Part shown: in pieces, positions 1 to 9,749 of the stretch
How positions within the stretch are numbered: the first letter of the stretch is position 1
How the letters are laid out: every line of letters starts with the position of its first letter
DNA from: an uncultured Clostridia bacterium
GTDB taxonomy: Bacteria > Bacillota > Clostridia > TANB77 > CAG-508
Direction: 5' to 3'
Assembly (NCBI GenBank): GCA_947581825.1
Contig: CANPVP010000012.1
Span: forward strand, 1 to 40,523
Length of the DNA stretch: 40,523 nucleotides
Notes under the pieces: model-generated
Database searches by the model: none
What the model saw: the letters and a program-made list of their open reading frames with translations, nothing else
What the model was told of the DNA's origin: nothing
Position numbers and translations under genes: made by a program

Positions 1-163
1 TTTATTTCTTATTCTTTTTTTCTAATTTTACTCTACTAAATAAAATTTGTATATAAATAATTTGCAAATTACTATTTTGTAATATTTTTTCTAATTAAAT
101 TATAACCTATCTATTTATAATTTTCAACAAATTCTTTATAAACCCTTGTTTTCATAATAGTTT

Positions 164-2011
164 TTATTTATTTTCCTTTAATCTTCCAAACCCATAGAAA
201 TGTTCACCATTCCACCAGCCATTATTATATTTTCTAATCTTTACACCTTCTGGATTACCACCAGTATCAATTACCCATTCGGAAGTATCTCCATTTATCG
301 TAAACTCACCCATATAAATTCCTATATGAGAAATTCCTCCAGGAGTACCAGTATCGTATGTATCTTTTAGGAATATTAAGTCGCCTGCTTGTCTATCATT
401 TACATTAACTGGGTTACAATAATCTTTATAAATTCCACTTGCAGTAGTATTTGGTATTGTTGCAACTCCTGTGTGAGCCAAGCAATGTATTACCCAAGAA
501 GAACAATCATAGTAATCCATACAAGTATCGTGAGATAAATTGCTATGATCCATTAAGTACCTTTTACCAACATTTTTTAGAAATTCATCATAAATTGCTT
601 GTAATTGTTCATCTCCAATACTTACAAAAGCATAGGCATATTTATCTCTAAAATCTGAGCTAAATAAGTCAAAAAATGAATTTGATTTATATAGTAATGT
701 TATTTGTTCAACTTCATCTTGTGTAAATGATTTTTGATTCCAGTCAACTTGTAGTTTTTTAGCAGATTTATAGGCATTTATTTTATCAAAATTGTTATTA
801 CACCAAGATAAGAAATCATTAAGCGAAGGATTTGTAACTACTTTTTTGGTATCTGTAACCGTTTGATAAATTTTGTTTCCATTATTATCAGTTCCTATCT
901 CTTTTTGGTAAGTATATGTTACATCTTCCACTTTTTCATATAATCCTGCATCCTTAAATTCTTGAAGTATTCTTAATTCAGCAATATCAAATGTTAAATC
1001 TCCATTTAACATTTGTAGAATAGAAAGTGGTGCTCTCCAATTAATCATACCTCTGCCTTCAATAGCACCATCAACAACTTTTCCTTGATTATAAAATGCT
1101 ACAGTTGGTTTATCATATTCTTCTTGTATTCCAATCATATATTGTTCATATTGTTTTTTAGTGTCATCTGACATACCCATACCAAAGAAACTGCAAAATG
1201 CAGCAATTACTACAATAATAATTATTACTGGTGCAATTTCTGGTAGCATAGACATTAGCATCTTCATAACATTTGCTATTAATTTAACCAATAATTGCAT
1301 TATTTTTATCATAAGTTTTGTAGATTCTTTTGCAATTTTAGTGCCTGTTTTTACTGCTACTTTTGAGCCTTTTTTGACCAGTATATTGGTAGCCTTTTTA
1401 GTAACCTTTTTATTAACTTTACTTGCAACTTTCTTAATTGGCTTAGTCATTATTCTACTTGAAGATTTTTGAAATGTTTGTACTCCATTTTCATTCATTC
1501 CAGCAGATATTGTTTTTCCAGTTTTTATAATTCTATTAGCGGAATTATTAATAAACTTAGCACCTTTGATAACTGATGCTATTCTTTTTGGAGTATTATT
1601 AGTTTTATTACTAGCAATATCAGAAATAAATTCTTCGGTTTCATCTGTTTCTTCAAAATCACCTTCAACATCTAAAACATTATTAGATTGTGTTTTTAAT
1701 CTACCAACCTTTTTTACACCAATCTTATTAGAATTTATAGTTTGTAATTCATCATAATCATCAACTTTTGTTTCTAATTTAGTATATTTTGGAACTTCGA
1801 TATTTTCTTCATTTTCTAATGAATTATCCACATTTGTTTCTAATCTTGTGGAAAATTCCTCGCTATTTGCAATTTTATTTAGTTCATTTGCATACCATTT
1901 ATTTATTTCATTAACAGTATCAAGAGCAACATTTGTACCTTTATGAGCAGTATCAGTAATTCTGCTTAATGAAGTTGCAACATCTTTATTTACATTGTTT
2001 TCGTTTGCCAT
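164..2011 (-). CDS. Membrane-anchored NlpC/P60 cell-wall hydrolase of the transfer system (CD1108-like)
   Basis: The 615-residue protein has a charged, Lys-rich N-terminal half, one strong membrane segment at about 256-276, an extracytoplasmic middle part and a C-terminal NlpC/P60 peptidase domain from about 470. The catalytic Cys is C503 in YDCSSW and the His is H562 in GISHIGIYMG. Family knowledge: such enzymes (VirB1/CwlT analogues) cut peptidoglycan peptides so that the conjugation channel can cross the wall. The ATG overlaps the VirB4 stop by one base (TAATG) and has GAGAGGG upstream, so the two are translationally coupled. The domain call is firm. The name CD1108-like rests on gene order VirD4-Maff2-VirB6-PrgI-VirB4-hydrolase, as in Clostridium conjugative transposons. 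Confidence 0.85.
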   Translation of the reverse strand: MANENNVNKDVATSLSRITDTAHKGTNVALDTVNEINKWYANELNKIANSEEFSTRLETNVDNSLENEENIEVPKYTKLETKVDDYDELQTINSNKIGVKKVGRLKTQSNNVLDVEGDFEETDETEEFISDIASNKTNNTPKRIASVIKGAKFINNSANRIIKTGKTISAGMNENGVQTFQKSSSRIMTKPIKKVASKVNKKVTKKATNILVKKGSKVAVKTGTKIAKESTKLMIKIMQLLVKLIANVMKMLMSMLPEIAPVIIIIVVIAAFCSFFGMGMSDDTKKQYEQYMIGIQEEYDKPTVAFYNQGKVVDGAIEGRGMINWRAPLSILQMLNGDLTFDIAELRILQEFKDAGLYEKVEDVTYTYQKEIGTDNNGNKIYQTVTDTKKVVTNPSLNDFLSWCNNNFDKINAYKSAKKLQVDWNQKSFTQDEVEQITLLYKSNSFFDLFSSDFRDKYAYAFVSIGDEQLQAIYDEFLKNVGKRYLMDHSNLSHDTCMDYYDCSSWVIHCLAHTGVATIPNTTASGIYKDYCNPVNVNDRQAGDLIFLKDTYDTGTPGGISHIGIYMGEFTINGDTSEWVIDTGGNPEGVKIRKYNNGWWNGEHFYGFGRLKENK

Positions 2012-4446
2012 TAAGCAGCCCTCTCTATTTGCATATTGGATGTTTGATTCAATTTATATATATAAGAATCTTTTGAAACTTGATTTCTAAATGCAACTTT
2101 ATCTTCGCCATACACTATTAATCCTTGACCTGCTGGAGAATCAATAAAATACTGAGCCTCCTCATCACTAATATCAAATATTTTTGATATTACTGGTATA
2201 TCAAGAGGTTTTTGCTTTAATAATAATGCAAATTCTGAATTAGATAAAATTTTGCATCCTTGCTCATTTTTTATAATATCTGCAATATTTTGAGTAATAA
2301 TAGTTGGTATTGCATTTTCTTTTCTTCCAGTCTTATATATTTTTGCAATATAGTCGGCAGAATATTGGTTAGCAAGTAAAATGTGGAATTCATCAATAAA
2401 TATCCAAGTGTGTTTTCCAAGTGTTTTATTTCGTTTTAATCTATTCATAATATGTTCAAGAATAACTAAATATCCTGTTGTTTGAATTGATGTAGGTAGT
2501 TCTGATATATCAAATGAAATAAATTTATTTTTTATTTTTACATTAGTTTTCTTTGAGAAAATATCCATACCACCTACTGCATATCTTTCAATTACTAATG
2601 CTAAATTTTTTGCCTCTCTTTCAGGTTGCTTTAGTAATTCATTATAAAACCTTATGAAATTTGGCTCATATTTTTCACTAAAATTATGTATTTGATATTC
2701 TTCATACATATTTTTAGTACATCTATCAACTAAAGTTTTTTGCTCTCCTGTTAAACCACTTCCACCAACTATGGATTCAATAAAGGCAAGGGAAAATTCA
2801 ATTTTACTATTTAAAGCATCTTCATCATTAGCATATTGAAGCGAACTGTCAAATGGGTTTATATAAGTGTTTGATGACGTACTAATATTTAATGTTTGTC
2901 CTTGAAATGCTTTTATTAATGGAACATACTCACCTTGAACATCTATAACAATTACTTCATCTTGTGGGTATCTCAGTAATACTTGCTCAATTATTACCTT
3001 AACAGAGAATGATTTACCAGCTCCACTTGTTGCAAGTACACATCCATTACCATTTAAAAGTTTCTTTCTATCTGCAAATACAGGATTTTTAGAAACAAGA
3101 TTTACACCATAATATATTGAATTAGGGTGCATTAAATCTTTTGTATTAAATGGAACATTAGTTGCAGTAGATTCTGATGTTAAAGACCTTTGAATTTGTA
3201 ATGAATTCCAACCAAAAGGCAAACAGTTTTGTACTCCTTCAAGCTGTTGCCAATCAAGATTATAAATACCAATTACACATTCATCACCAATACTTTTTAT
3301 AGTTTTAGTGGCTTTTTCAAGTTCTTCCATTGAATTTGCTTGAATACAGATAAGCATATTATTTGTAAATAATTTCTGCTTTTTCTTTTGTAAAGCATCT
3401 CTTAAACCTTGTGCATCACGAATAGCATCTTCTAGTTTTTCATCTCTTACTGCCTCATAAGAATAGTTATTTTTATTGGCTTTCTTGATTTTTTCAAGTC
3501 TTTCTGTTTTCATTCCACTTATTTTTTTATTTACCATTTTAATTACTTTTGCAGGATTAGTTGGAGTTATATTTAAAGTAGTTATAATATTACAATCCTC
3601 AATAGTAGTTATTCTATTATAAAATCTAGGTGTAATGGAACGAGGCAATCTACTTACATATAAAACCCTTAAAAATTTCTTATTACCTATATTGATGTAG
3701 TTTTTTTCCTTAAATGATACATCATCCTTAGGAGCAAGGACATCATAAATAGATAAATTATTTTCTTTTGCATATTCTATAAAATTATTGATTCCTTTAT
3801 CTTCTTTTAAATCAGTATTAAAGGTATTATAAAGTGTTGTTAATCTCTCCTCAACAGACACTTTCCTTATTTTAGATTTAAGTTCTTTGAATTTTTCTTC
3901 TGTTCTTAATTGATATTGCAAAAATATATCTTGTGCCTCTTTTAAGGTTTCTGCTTGTGTAGTTATTACTATTTGTCTTGTTTCACACAAGATTTCATCT
4001 CTATCTCCTAAACAATTCTCAATAAGTTCATTAAACTCTTTAGATATTTTTCTTTCATTTTCACTTAATCCATTTTCATTATAAATAAATTGTTGCTTAT
4101 AATTTTCTGTTTTAACTGGTGTTCCTGAACATATTACTTGAATATGATCTTTATAATTAAACGAATGTAAATATTCCACCCATTTCAAAAATATATTTTC
4201 TTGTTCTTGATAATTTGCTTTAGAAAAAGAAATATCTTGATATTCAAAACAAATTGAGAAATGGTTTTCATCTAATTGGAATATTGAGTTATTTTCATTA
4301 AAATCCTTAAAAAAAACTCTCATAATTTGAGAGGTTGTTTTAGGTTTTGCTACTTTAGTAGATTTGTATTTTTTTGTTAATTTATTAATAAAAGTATCTT
4401 TTTTAGGTTTTGAGTTTTTTGATGTACCTTTTTTTGATTTAAACAA
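2011..4446 (-). CDS. virB4: VirB4/TraE-type conjugation ATPase
   Basis: This is the motor ATPase of the type IV secretion channel, peripheral to the cytoplasmic membrane. The P-loop ATSGAGKS lies at about 472-479 and the Walker B/DE motif FIDEFH at about 684-688, with the AAA-like C-terminal domain in between and after. I chose the TTG start at 4446 (about 811 residues) over the upstream ATG at 4488. AAGGAGG sits 7 bases before the TTG, the TTG follows the stop of the upstream gene by two bases, and the protein then begins with the usual Lys-rich tail. The ATG at 4488 has only a weak site and would overlap the upstream gene. No in-frame CGG codon and no frameshift. Confidence 0.9.
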   Translation of the reverse strand: MFKSKKGTSKNSKPKKDTFINKLTKKYKSTKVAKPKTTSQIMRVFFKDFNENNSIFQLDENHFSICFEYQDISFSKANYQEQENIFLKWVEYLHSFNYKDHIQVICSGTPVKTENYKQQFIYNENGLSENERKISKEFNELIENCLGDRDEILCETRQIVITTQAETLKEAQDIFLQYQLRTEEKFKELKSKIRKVSVEERLTTLYNTFNTDLKEDKGINNFIEYAKENNLSIYDVLAPKDDVSFKEKNYINIGNKKFLRVLYVSRLPRSITPRFYNRITTIEDCNIITTLNITPTNPAKVIKMVNKKISGMKTERLEKIKKANKNNYSYEAVRDEKLEDAIRDAQGLRDALQKKKQKLFTNNMLICIQANSMEELEKATKTIKSIGDECVIGIYNLDWQQLEGVQNCLPFGWNSLQIQRSLTSESTATNVPFNTKDLMHPNSIYYGVNLVSKNPVFADRKKLLNGNGCVLATSGAGKSFSVKVIIEQVLLRYPQDEVIVIDVQGEYVPLIKAFQGQTLNISTSSNTYINPFDSSLQYANDEDALNSKIEFSLAFIESIVGGSGLTGEQKTLVDRCTKNMYEEYQIHNFSEKYEPNFIRFYNELLKQPEREAKNLALVIERYAVGGMDIFSKKTNVKIKNKFISFDISELPTSIQTTGYLVILEHIMNRLKRNKTLGKHTWIFIDEFHILLANQYSADYIAKIYKTGRKENAIPTIITQNIADIIKNEQGCKILSNSEFALLLKQKPLDIPVISKIFDISDEEAQYFIDSPAGQGLIVYGEDKVAFRNQVSKDSYIYKLNQTSNMQIERAA

Positions 4447-4448
4447 TA

Positions 4449-4694
4449 TCACTCCTCCTTGTTTAGAAGGTCTGGAATAAAATACCATTTGCCTTCTATT
4501 AGATTTTTAAACATATTTGTATATGTTTCTTGTCCTTCTTGTGGTTGAACTTTTAATTTTCTTTTATAGACTGTAAATAAATCAATTCTTGTATCTAAAA
4601 GTGGATGCTTGTTATTGAAAACTCGCATCCATTTTGCATTATAACAATCTAAATAATAGTTTAAAAAAGCTCTTTCCCATTCAGTTAAATTCAT
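4449..4694 (-). CDS. Small conserved-position protein between PrgI and VirB4, unknown function
   Basis: An 81-residue protein rich in aromatic and charged residues, with no signal peptide or membrane segment. I do not recognise a family. It starts with ATG after AGAAAGG, seven bases after the PrgI-like gene, and its last codons contain the ribosome binding site of virB4. Its fixed place between two core channel genes suggests a role in transfer, but that is inference from position only. Confidence 0.7.
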   Translation of the reverse strand: MNLTEWERAFLNYYLDCYNAKWMRVFNNKHPLLDTRIDLFTVYKRKLKVQPQEGQETYTNMFKNLIEGKWYFIPDLLNKEE

Positions 4695-4700
4695 ATTTTC

Positions 4701-5282
4701 TTACCTTTCTAATAACTTTAATAATAGTTCTTGTTCTTCTTTAGATAATTTAGAAAGTTTTTCAGTTAATTCATTCTTTTCATTATCTTTAGTTTCTGTT
4801 ACTTCTTTATTTTCTGTTATTGTTTCAGTTACTTTATACTTTTTTCTAGCCTTTTCAAGTATTTTTTCTCGTTTTTGTTTTTCTCTCATTTCTTTAATTT
4901 CTAATTTATTTTTCTTTATTTCTTCCTTATTAATGTTGGTATTATTTTTACTTTTCTTTTGATGTAATTGCTCAAATTCACTATCAGTCATATAATGAAT
5001 TGGTTTAGCAAACATAAAATAATGTCTAAACCAATATGGAAGTATTTTTTCTGCTGGTAATTCGTGAATTTGAACAAATCCTATAAATCCGAAAATACCA
5101 GCTATTGCAATTACAATATAACTTGTTATTTCACTACCAATTTTATCTTTTAAAATTAAGTATGTTGGAATTACCAAAGCAACAATTATAATAGCAAATA
5201 CCCATTGTCTGAAATTAAAGAAATATATTTTTTCCTTATAATCCTTGATTTCATCAAAGACAGTTATTTCCAACTCATCCAT
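4701..5282 (-). CDS. PrgI-family conjugation membrane protein (VirB3-like)
   Basis: The 193-residue protein matches the PrgI family pattern: a short cytoplasmic N-terminus, two adjacent hydrophobic helices at about 28-46 and 54-72, then the family-typical stretch PYWFRHYFMFAKPIHY before a Lys/Glu-rich coiled tail. In Gram-positive elements PrgI proteins sit next to VirB4 and are thought to replace VirB3 by recruiting the ATPase to the membrane. The ribosome binding site GGGAGGT is inside the end of the upstream VirB6-like gene, so the genes are coupled. Confidence 0.85.
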   Translation of the reverse strand: MDELEITVFDEIKDYKEKIYFFNFRQWVFAIIIVALVIPTYLILKDKIGSEITSYIVIAIAGIFGFIGFVQIHELPAEKILPYWFRHYFMFAKPIHYMTDSEFEQLHQKKSKNNTNINKEEIKKNKLEIKEMREKQKREKILEKARKKYKVTETITENKEVTETKDNEKNELTEKLSKLSKEEQELLLKLLER

Positions 5283-5287
5283 ATATT

Positions 5288-6115
5288 TTAATGACCTCCC
5301 GTTAATTTTTCTGCAAATTGACTTCCATATTGAATTACTGCTAAATACATTCCATTTAAGAAAAGCATAGCAACTATTGTAGATATAGCATTTGTAGAGC
5401 CTACTGTACTACTTAATCCAGACAATCCAATAGCATAAATATTTGTTGCTAAATATATAATTGCAGCCTCTAATCCTACACTTGCAGCAAACAAGAAATA
5501 TTGAATTGCTTTTCCTCTGCCTTCATCATCAGCAGCCAAAGCGACTGGAATAGGAGCAAATGCAAAGCATAATATTAATTTTACTATCCTTAAAAATATT
5601 TGTGTAAGAATCTGAACAATAGTTGTCATGAAAGGGATAAATAATATTAGATATAATCCATAAGTCATAATTTTATCAACAAATCCATCTGGCACAGCGT
5701 TTATTAATGTATCAGCAATATTTATACTTGAATTATTATTTGAGAGAACACTTGTAATACTAACGAATATATCATTTACAATATTCATTAATGCTGTAAG
5801 AAAACTATATCCATTTTGTATAAAATATTTTAATAAGAAAAATGATACAAATGCCATAACAATTCTTTCCCAAGATATTCTCTCAACTTCCATTGATTTT
5901 TTTATAAGGTTAATCATAAAGAAAAGAATTAGTAAACTTAATGCAACTGGAATAATACAGTCGTTTACTGTTTTTCCAATACTCCAAATATTTATGTTTT
6001 GAACTTTTGAAAAATTGGTTAATTGTTGAACAGTACCAATTAAATTACCACTATCTAAATCAACACCAAATACAGTAAATTTAAAGCTATAAAGAAGTCT
6101 AATAATTCCATCCAA
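5288..6115 (-). CDS. VirB6/TrbL-like polytopic channel protein (CD1112-like)
   Basis: A 275-residue integral membrane protein with about six hydrophobic segments, including FMINLI near residue 62, two around 95-125, a pair around 150-185 with the small-residue stretch FAPIPVALAAD, and two near the C-terminus. It fits the VirB6/TrbL-like group of Clostridium elements, the presumed inner-membrane pore of the transfer channel. It starts with TTG at 6115 after AGGAGG and lies between the Maff2-like and PrgI genes. The C-terminus carries the ribosome binding site of the next gene. Confidence 0.85.
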   Translation of the reverse strand: MDGIIRLLYSFKFTVFGVDLDSGNLIGTVQQLTNFSKVQNINIWSIGKTVNDCIIPVALSLLILFFMINLIKKSMEVERISWERIVMAFVSFFLLKYFIQNGYSFLTALMNIVNDIFVSITSVLSNNNSSINIADTLINAVPDGFVDKIMTYGLYLILFIPFMTTIVQILTQIFLRIVKLILCFAFAPIPVALAADDEGRGKAIQYFLFAASVGLEAAIIYLATNIYAIGLSGLSSTVGSTNAISTIVAMLFLNGMYLAVIQYGSQFAEKLTGGH

Positions 6116-6130
6116 TTATAAATATACCTC

Positions 6131-6460
6131 CTATAATCCGAATAAATTTTTAGATTGTGCAATAGCGACTAGCATAAAACCAGCCATTAAAGTCATTAAA
6201 CCTCTTGATTTTCCCTCTGCATCTTCTCTTTGCCAACCAAGAGCAAACATTACACCTCCAACAAGGGCAATAACTCCACCAATTTTTGTTAGCCAATCAC
6301 AAGCAAAATTAATAAATGAATCAATAGATCCAGTATTAGACTCTGCAAAAACTCTTGCTTGTGCCAATACCATTGCAGATGCAAAAGTACCTGTAAACAC
6401 AGTCAATTTTTCTTTTATTTTTACTTTTTTATTTTTAATTTTTTCTATAAAATTTTTCAT
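6131..6460 (-). CDS. Maff2-type small membrane protein, VirB2/pilin-like
   Basis: The likely start is the ATG at 6460 (109 residues), preceded by AAGGAGG; an upstream in-frame start at 6547 would read through a hairpin and is not credible. The protein has a basic N-terminus, a hydrophobic stretch ending near AQARVFA that looks like a signal-type cleavage region, and two further hydrophobic helices, GGVIALVGGVMFALGW and LMTLMAGFMLVAIA. Proteins of this size and place (between VirD4 and VirB6) in Tn1549-type elements are called Maff2; they resemble VirB2 pilins in topology. Function in transfer is inferred. Confidence 0.8.
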   Translation of the reverse strand: MKNFIEKIKNKKVKIKEKLTVFTGTFASAMVLAQARVFAESNTGSIDSFINFACDWLTKIGGVIALVGGVMFALGWQREDAEGKSRGLMTLMAGFMLVAIAQSKNLFGL

Positions 6461-6484
6461 AATTTTAAATTCCTCCTTATATTT

Positions 6485-6533
6485 AAAAAGGAGCAAATCC
6501 CTTGTAGTATAAATAAGGGATAAACTCCTTTTT
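6485..6533 (-). terminator. Long two-part hairpin between virD4 and the pilin-like gene
   Basis: A nine-base stem (AAAAAGGAG with CTCCTTTTT) encloses a three-by-three internal loop and a seven-base stem (ATCCCTT with AAGGGAT), with an 11-base loop. It lies seven bases after the virD4 stop and ends in five T. It could act as a partial terminator or an mRNA processing and stability element, giving the pilin-like gene and channel genes a different level from virD4. Confidence 0.65.
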
Positions 6534-6539
6534 TCTTTT

Positions 6540-8507
6540 TTATGCAACCATTAAATCATCCATTTGGATTACTCCATTTTTCTTAATTTGTTTTAATTCA
6601 TCCTTATCAACAGCCTCAATTTTAGGCTTTTTAACTGGCTTAGCAAAATATAACCCTGAATCACATAAAAGTCTATAATTTGCATCTTCATTATATTCAA
6701 GCTCCATTTTGTGGTCATAGCATTTTGAAGTATTGCCAGACCAAGGCTCATAAAGATTACTATAATTTGGATGTTCTTGTAAATTGTATAATTTTGAGTA
6801 AAAAGCTCCAACTGTAGATATGAATAATATACAATGACCTTTAGGCATTTTTGATAATTCATCTAGTGTTGCAAGTTCTCTACCAACAACATCCCAGTTA
6901 GTTGAAGAAGAACCTTGTCTTGAAAAAGTCCTTCCCACAGATTTTTTATACCAAGTTTTTTTACCAAGTAGGGCAACCATATACTCTAATGTTTCTTTTG
7001 AGTTACTTCCTAAAAATAGTGTAGTATCACAACAATCAAGCACAGATTCCCAACTATCTTTATACTTTTTCTTTAATTGGCTAAGTGATTGAAGCCCTAT
7101 TGTTATACCAACATTTAAGCCCCTTAAATAAGCCAATTCTTCAACGAATCTAGGAATTTCTCCGTAGTTGTGCCCATTCATCCATGTATATTTCTAATGT
7201 TGTGGGCAAACTTCCACCACATCTTTTTGCATTTTCATCAATCATTGCAAAAACTTGTGTGTAAAATATACTTGCAAGAAAGTTAAAGGTAGAATCACTT
7301 GGTTTTGTTACAATAAAATAGGCTATTTTGCCATTTCCAATATTTTTTCCTGTAGTTTCATTTATTTCTTTTAGCAATGGTGAATTATCATCAATAGGCA
7401 TACCGAATTCTGTCTAATTCCATATTGTCCGTATCTGTTAAATTTGCTACTTCTCTGATATTAAATGCTGCAAGCCTTGCAGTTGCAGTCATAATAATTG
7501 TACTCATCATTTTAGGAGCAGAGGCAGCAACTTTAAAATGTTTATATTGTTTAACACCAACTGCATCTGGCTCTTTCTTTTCCCAATCATTAAATAAATT
7601 ATCTAATTCTGATACACCAGCAGCATTTGGATTACTTTGCCTAATTAAATTGAGTATTGTAGTAAAATTTTGATGCCTTTTATCATAATGTCGTAACACA
7701 TAATAAAATAATGCTTGAAGATATATCATTTCAGCTTTTACCCAAAATGGATCTCCTGTTGTGCTATCAATTCCTTCAACTTTTGTATTTGCCATTAATG
7801 TATTAATTAAAGTCATTACATCATCTTCTTGTATTTGTGTATTTTCCTTTGTATTATTACCTTGATTATGAACTTCTTTTACATATAAAAAGGGATTATA
7901 ATTATTTGAACAATCTTTTTCATCTAGGTTCAAAACTTTAATAGTATAACCTTTTTTCTTTAAGGAATATCCACAATCTCTAAGCAATTCAGCTTTAGGG
8001 TCTGTAACAATTATGCTACCAGTAGCATTTAGAATATTAGGCTTAAAATAGTATCTGGACTTTCCGAGTACCAGGACGACCAAGTAAAATGACATGCCTA
8101 TTCATTTCACTTGTTTTCATATTCTTACTTACTAATTCAGTTTGGGTTAAAATCATATTATTTTCAAAATTTTTATCTCTTTTTTTGATAATATCTTTAG
8201 GATTTCTCCATTCTGCTGAACCATAAGTATTTTCTTGTATATTCTTTTTATTTTGCATTGCGTATGTTTCATAAATCATAAGCACAAAAAAAGCCACCCC
8301 TATAGAAGTTACAAGATTCTTACTTGTAAAAGCTATAGGAGTGTTTAATTTATACAATTCATTCAAAGCAGTTGTAAAATATTCAAACTGCCATACACCA
8401 TTATTTGCATCAACTAGAGTAGTTACTCTAAGCATATAATAAAATATTATGATAACTATTATAAAAAGAAATAAATATGATGTTTTTTTGTACTTTTTTA
8501 CGAGCAT
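6540..8507 (-). CDS. virD4: VirD4/TraG-type coupling protein, read through three +1 shifts at CGG codons
   Basis: Four open segments (8507-8043, 8095-7391, 7401-7150, 7181-6540) join into one 654-residue coupling protein if the C of each in-frame CGG is skipped (8064-8066, 7403-7405, 7162-7164). The result has two N-terminal membrane helices, Walker A GRPGTGKS at 143-150 followed by RYYFKPNIL, the typical IIVTDPK, and the second ATPase motif DEWAQLGEIPRF at 442-453. Without the skips the protein stops within the P-loop. Coupling proteins bring the relaxase-DNA complex to the channel and drive DNA export. The surrounding genes are intact channel components, so a dead virD4 would be odd. A genuine pseudogene remains possible, but three independent lesions all at CGG argue against it. 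Confidence 0.85.
7162..7164 (-). other. CGG +1 shift site 3, in virD4
   Basis: The zero frame reads CTA CGG AGA AAT TCC TAG. Skipping the C gives CTA GGA GAA ATT CCT AGA TTC, i.e. DEWAQLGEIPRF, the family motif D-E-(F/W)-A-x-(L/I)-G-x-I-P. The conserved Gly448 is produced exactly by the skip. Confidence 0.9.
7403..7405 (-). other. CGG +1 shift site 2, in virD4
   Basis: The zero frame reads ATT CGG TAT GCC TAT TGA. Skipping the C gives ATT GGT ATG CCT ATT GAT, continuing MELDRIGMPIDDNS into the conserved segment IAYFIVTKPSDS of coupling proteins. The encoded residue is Gly368 of the composite. Confidence 0.85.
8064..8066 (-). other. CGG +1 shift site 1, in the VirD4 Walker A motif
   Basis: The zero frame reads ACT CGG AAA and stops six codons later. 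Skipping the C gives ACT GGA AAG TCC, i.e. T-G-K-S, completing GRPGTGKS. Homology fixes the shift to this nucleotide, since T147 and G148 are adjacent P-loop residues. Confidence 0.9.
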
Positions 8508-8510
8508 ATA

Positions 8511-9749
8511 CTACACATCACCTACCTCTTTTTCATCATCAAAATCAATTTCAATATTTTTATCTTCTGTAACTGTAGGAGTGCTTTCAACTTGTTTCTC
8601 CAATTCTTCAAATATATGCAATCTTTCAATATCTTCATTTACTACATTTCTTTTTTTTTCCTTTTCTGCAAGTTCTTTTATATCACTCTTAAAAACAGTC
8701 CAAAGGCACTCATTTTCTTGCCTTTTCATAATATAGTTTTTACCACTTAAACTTTCATAAGTCTGTCTTTCTTGCTCTCCAGTTTTAGTAGTAAATGTCA
8801 TTAATTCATCTTGTGAATTAATATTCCATTGCATATTTTTATCATCATTTCCAAAAACTCTAATTTGACCTATATCACTAAATCCAAGTTCACTATATCG
8901 TTCTAAATTTTTATTTTCAAAATAAATATTAGCAATTTTTTCGTTATTTTCATTTGACACCCATTTCATTCCAAAAGGTATGTCAGCAACCTCTAAGTCA
9001 TCCTTTATATTTATATAAGTTGCAAGAGGAATTTCATGAATGCAATAATCCTTTTTAAAATCTGATATTGCAACATTTCCAATATCGTGTATTTTATATT
9101 TATCAGATAAATCATGTAATTGTTGAGAGTTAAGATTCAAACCATCTTTTTTAATCTGTTCTATTGCCTCTTGTGTATCTTTATCAAATAATTCTCGTGA
9201 AATACCAGTTCTATATTCAATTATATCTGCAATTCTATCTGCCATATAAGATGTCTTTGATTTATTAAAATAAATATCATAATGATTATCTTTATGACTT
9301 ATCATTTTTTCTTTTTGTTTTTCTTCATTTCTTTTTATAAATATATCTAATAGTTTTGAAAGTTTTGGATAATTAGCTTTTATATTGCTTAAAGTTTTTA
9401 TTCTTCTGGAATACTTTGTAATCTTCTTTTGTTGATACATAGATTTCTTTTTACCAAATTCATCATCTTTTGTTGATAAAATTCGTTCAGATGCAACAAC
9501 ACGAATACCATCTTTTTGGCACTTTTGCATTATTCTTATAGTTTCATCATAAGAAAGATTTGTTATTTTCTCTAATTCTTTTGTAGGTCCATCTTTTTGA
9601 ACGGCCTTAATTCCTTCTACAAAATAATGATAGCCAAAAATAGTAAGAGGTTTTAAAAGGTATTTAAAGGTATCTTTTAAGCCAGTTTTTGATGCTCTTG
9701 TGGCTCCCTCATATACTTGTGTTGCATCACTTTTATTAGTAGCTTGCAC
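8511..9749 (-). CDS. Soluble accessory protein next to VirD4, possibly PcfB/DUF3801-like
   Basis: A 412-residue hydrophilic protein starting with GTG after GAGGTGATG and overlapping the primase end. The first 130 residues (many short helices, GIKAVQKDG, KCQKDGIRVVASE) recall the DUF3801/PcfB layout found directly upstream of coupling proteins in Gram-positive elements, where PcfB helps dock the relaxosome. The remainder, rich in Asp, Glu, Lys and aromatic residues, is unlike anything I know. The acidic C-terminus ends four bases before the virD4 ATG. Assignment is mostly from position, so treat it as a hypothesis. Confidence 0.55.
   Translation of the reverse strand: MQATNKSDATQVYEGATRASKTGLKDTFKYLLKPLTIFGYHYFVEGIKAVQKDGPTKELEKITNLSYDETIRIMQKCQKDGIRVVASERILSTKDDEFGKKKSMYQQKKITKYSRRIKTLSNIKANYPKLSKLLDIFIKRNEEKQKEKMISHKDNHYDIYFNKSKTSYMADRIADIIEYRTGISRELFDKDTQEAIEQIKKDGLNLNSQQLHDLSDKYKIHDIGNVAISDFKKDYCIHEIPLATYINIKDDLEVADIPFGMKWVSNENNEKIANIYFENKNLERYSELGFSDIGQIRVFGNDDKNMQWNINSQDELMTFTTKTGEQERQTYESLSGKNYIMKRQENECLWTVFKSDIKELAEKEKKRNVVNEDIERLHIFEELEKQVESTPTVTEDKNIEIDFDDEKEVGDV

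Noticed and set aside
4447..4488. Upstream ATG of virB4 at 4488
   Set aside because: It would overlap the preceding gene by 40 bases and has a poor ribosome binding site; the TTG at 4446 has AAGGAGG at proper distance.
7150..7401. Classical P-site slippage as in prfB or Ty1
   Set aside because: The codons before CGG differ at every site and most could not re-pair after a one-base slip (for example GAA to AAC, CAG to AGC). No upstream Shine-Dalgarno-like stimulator recurs.
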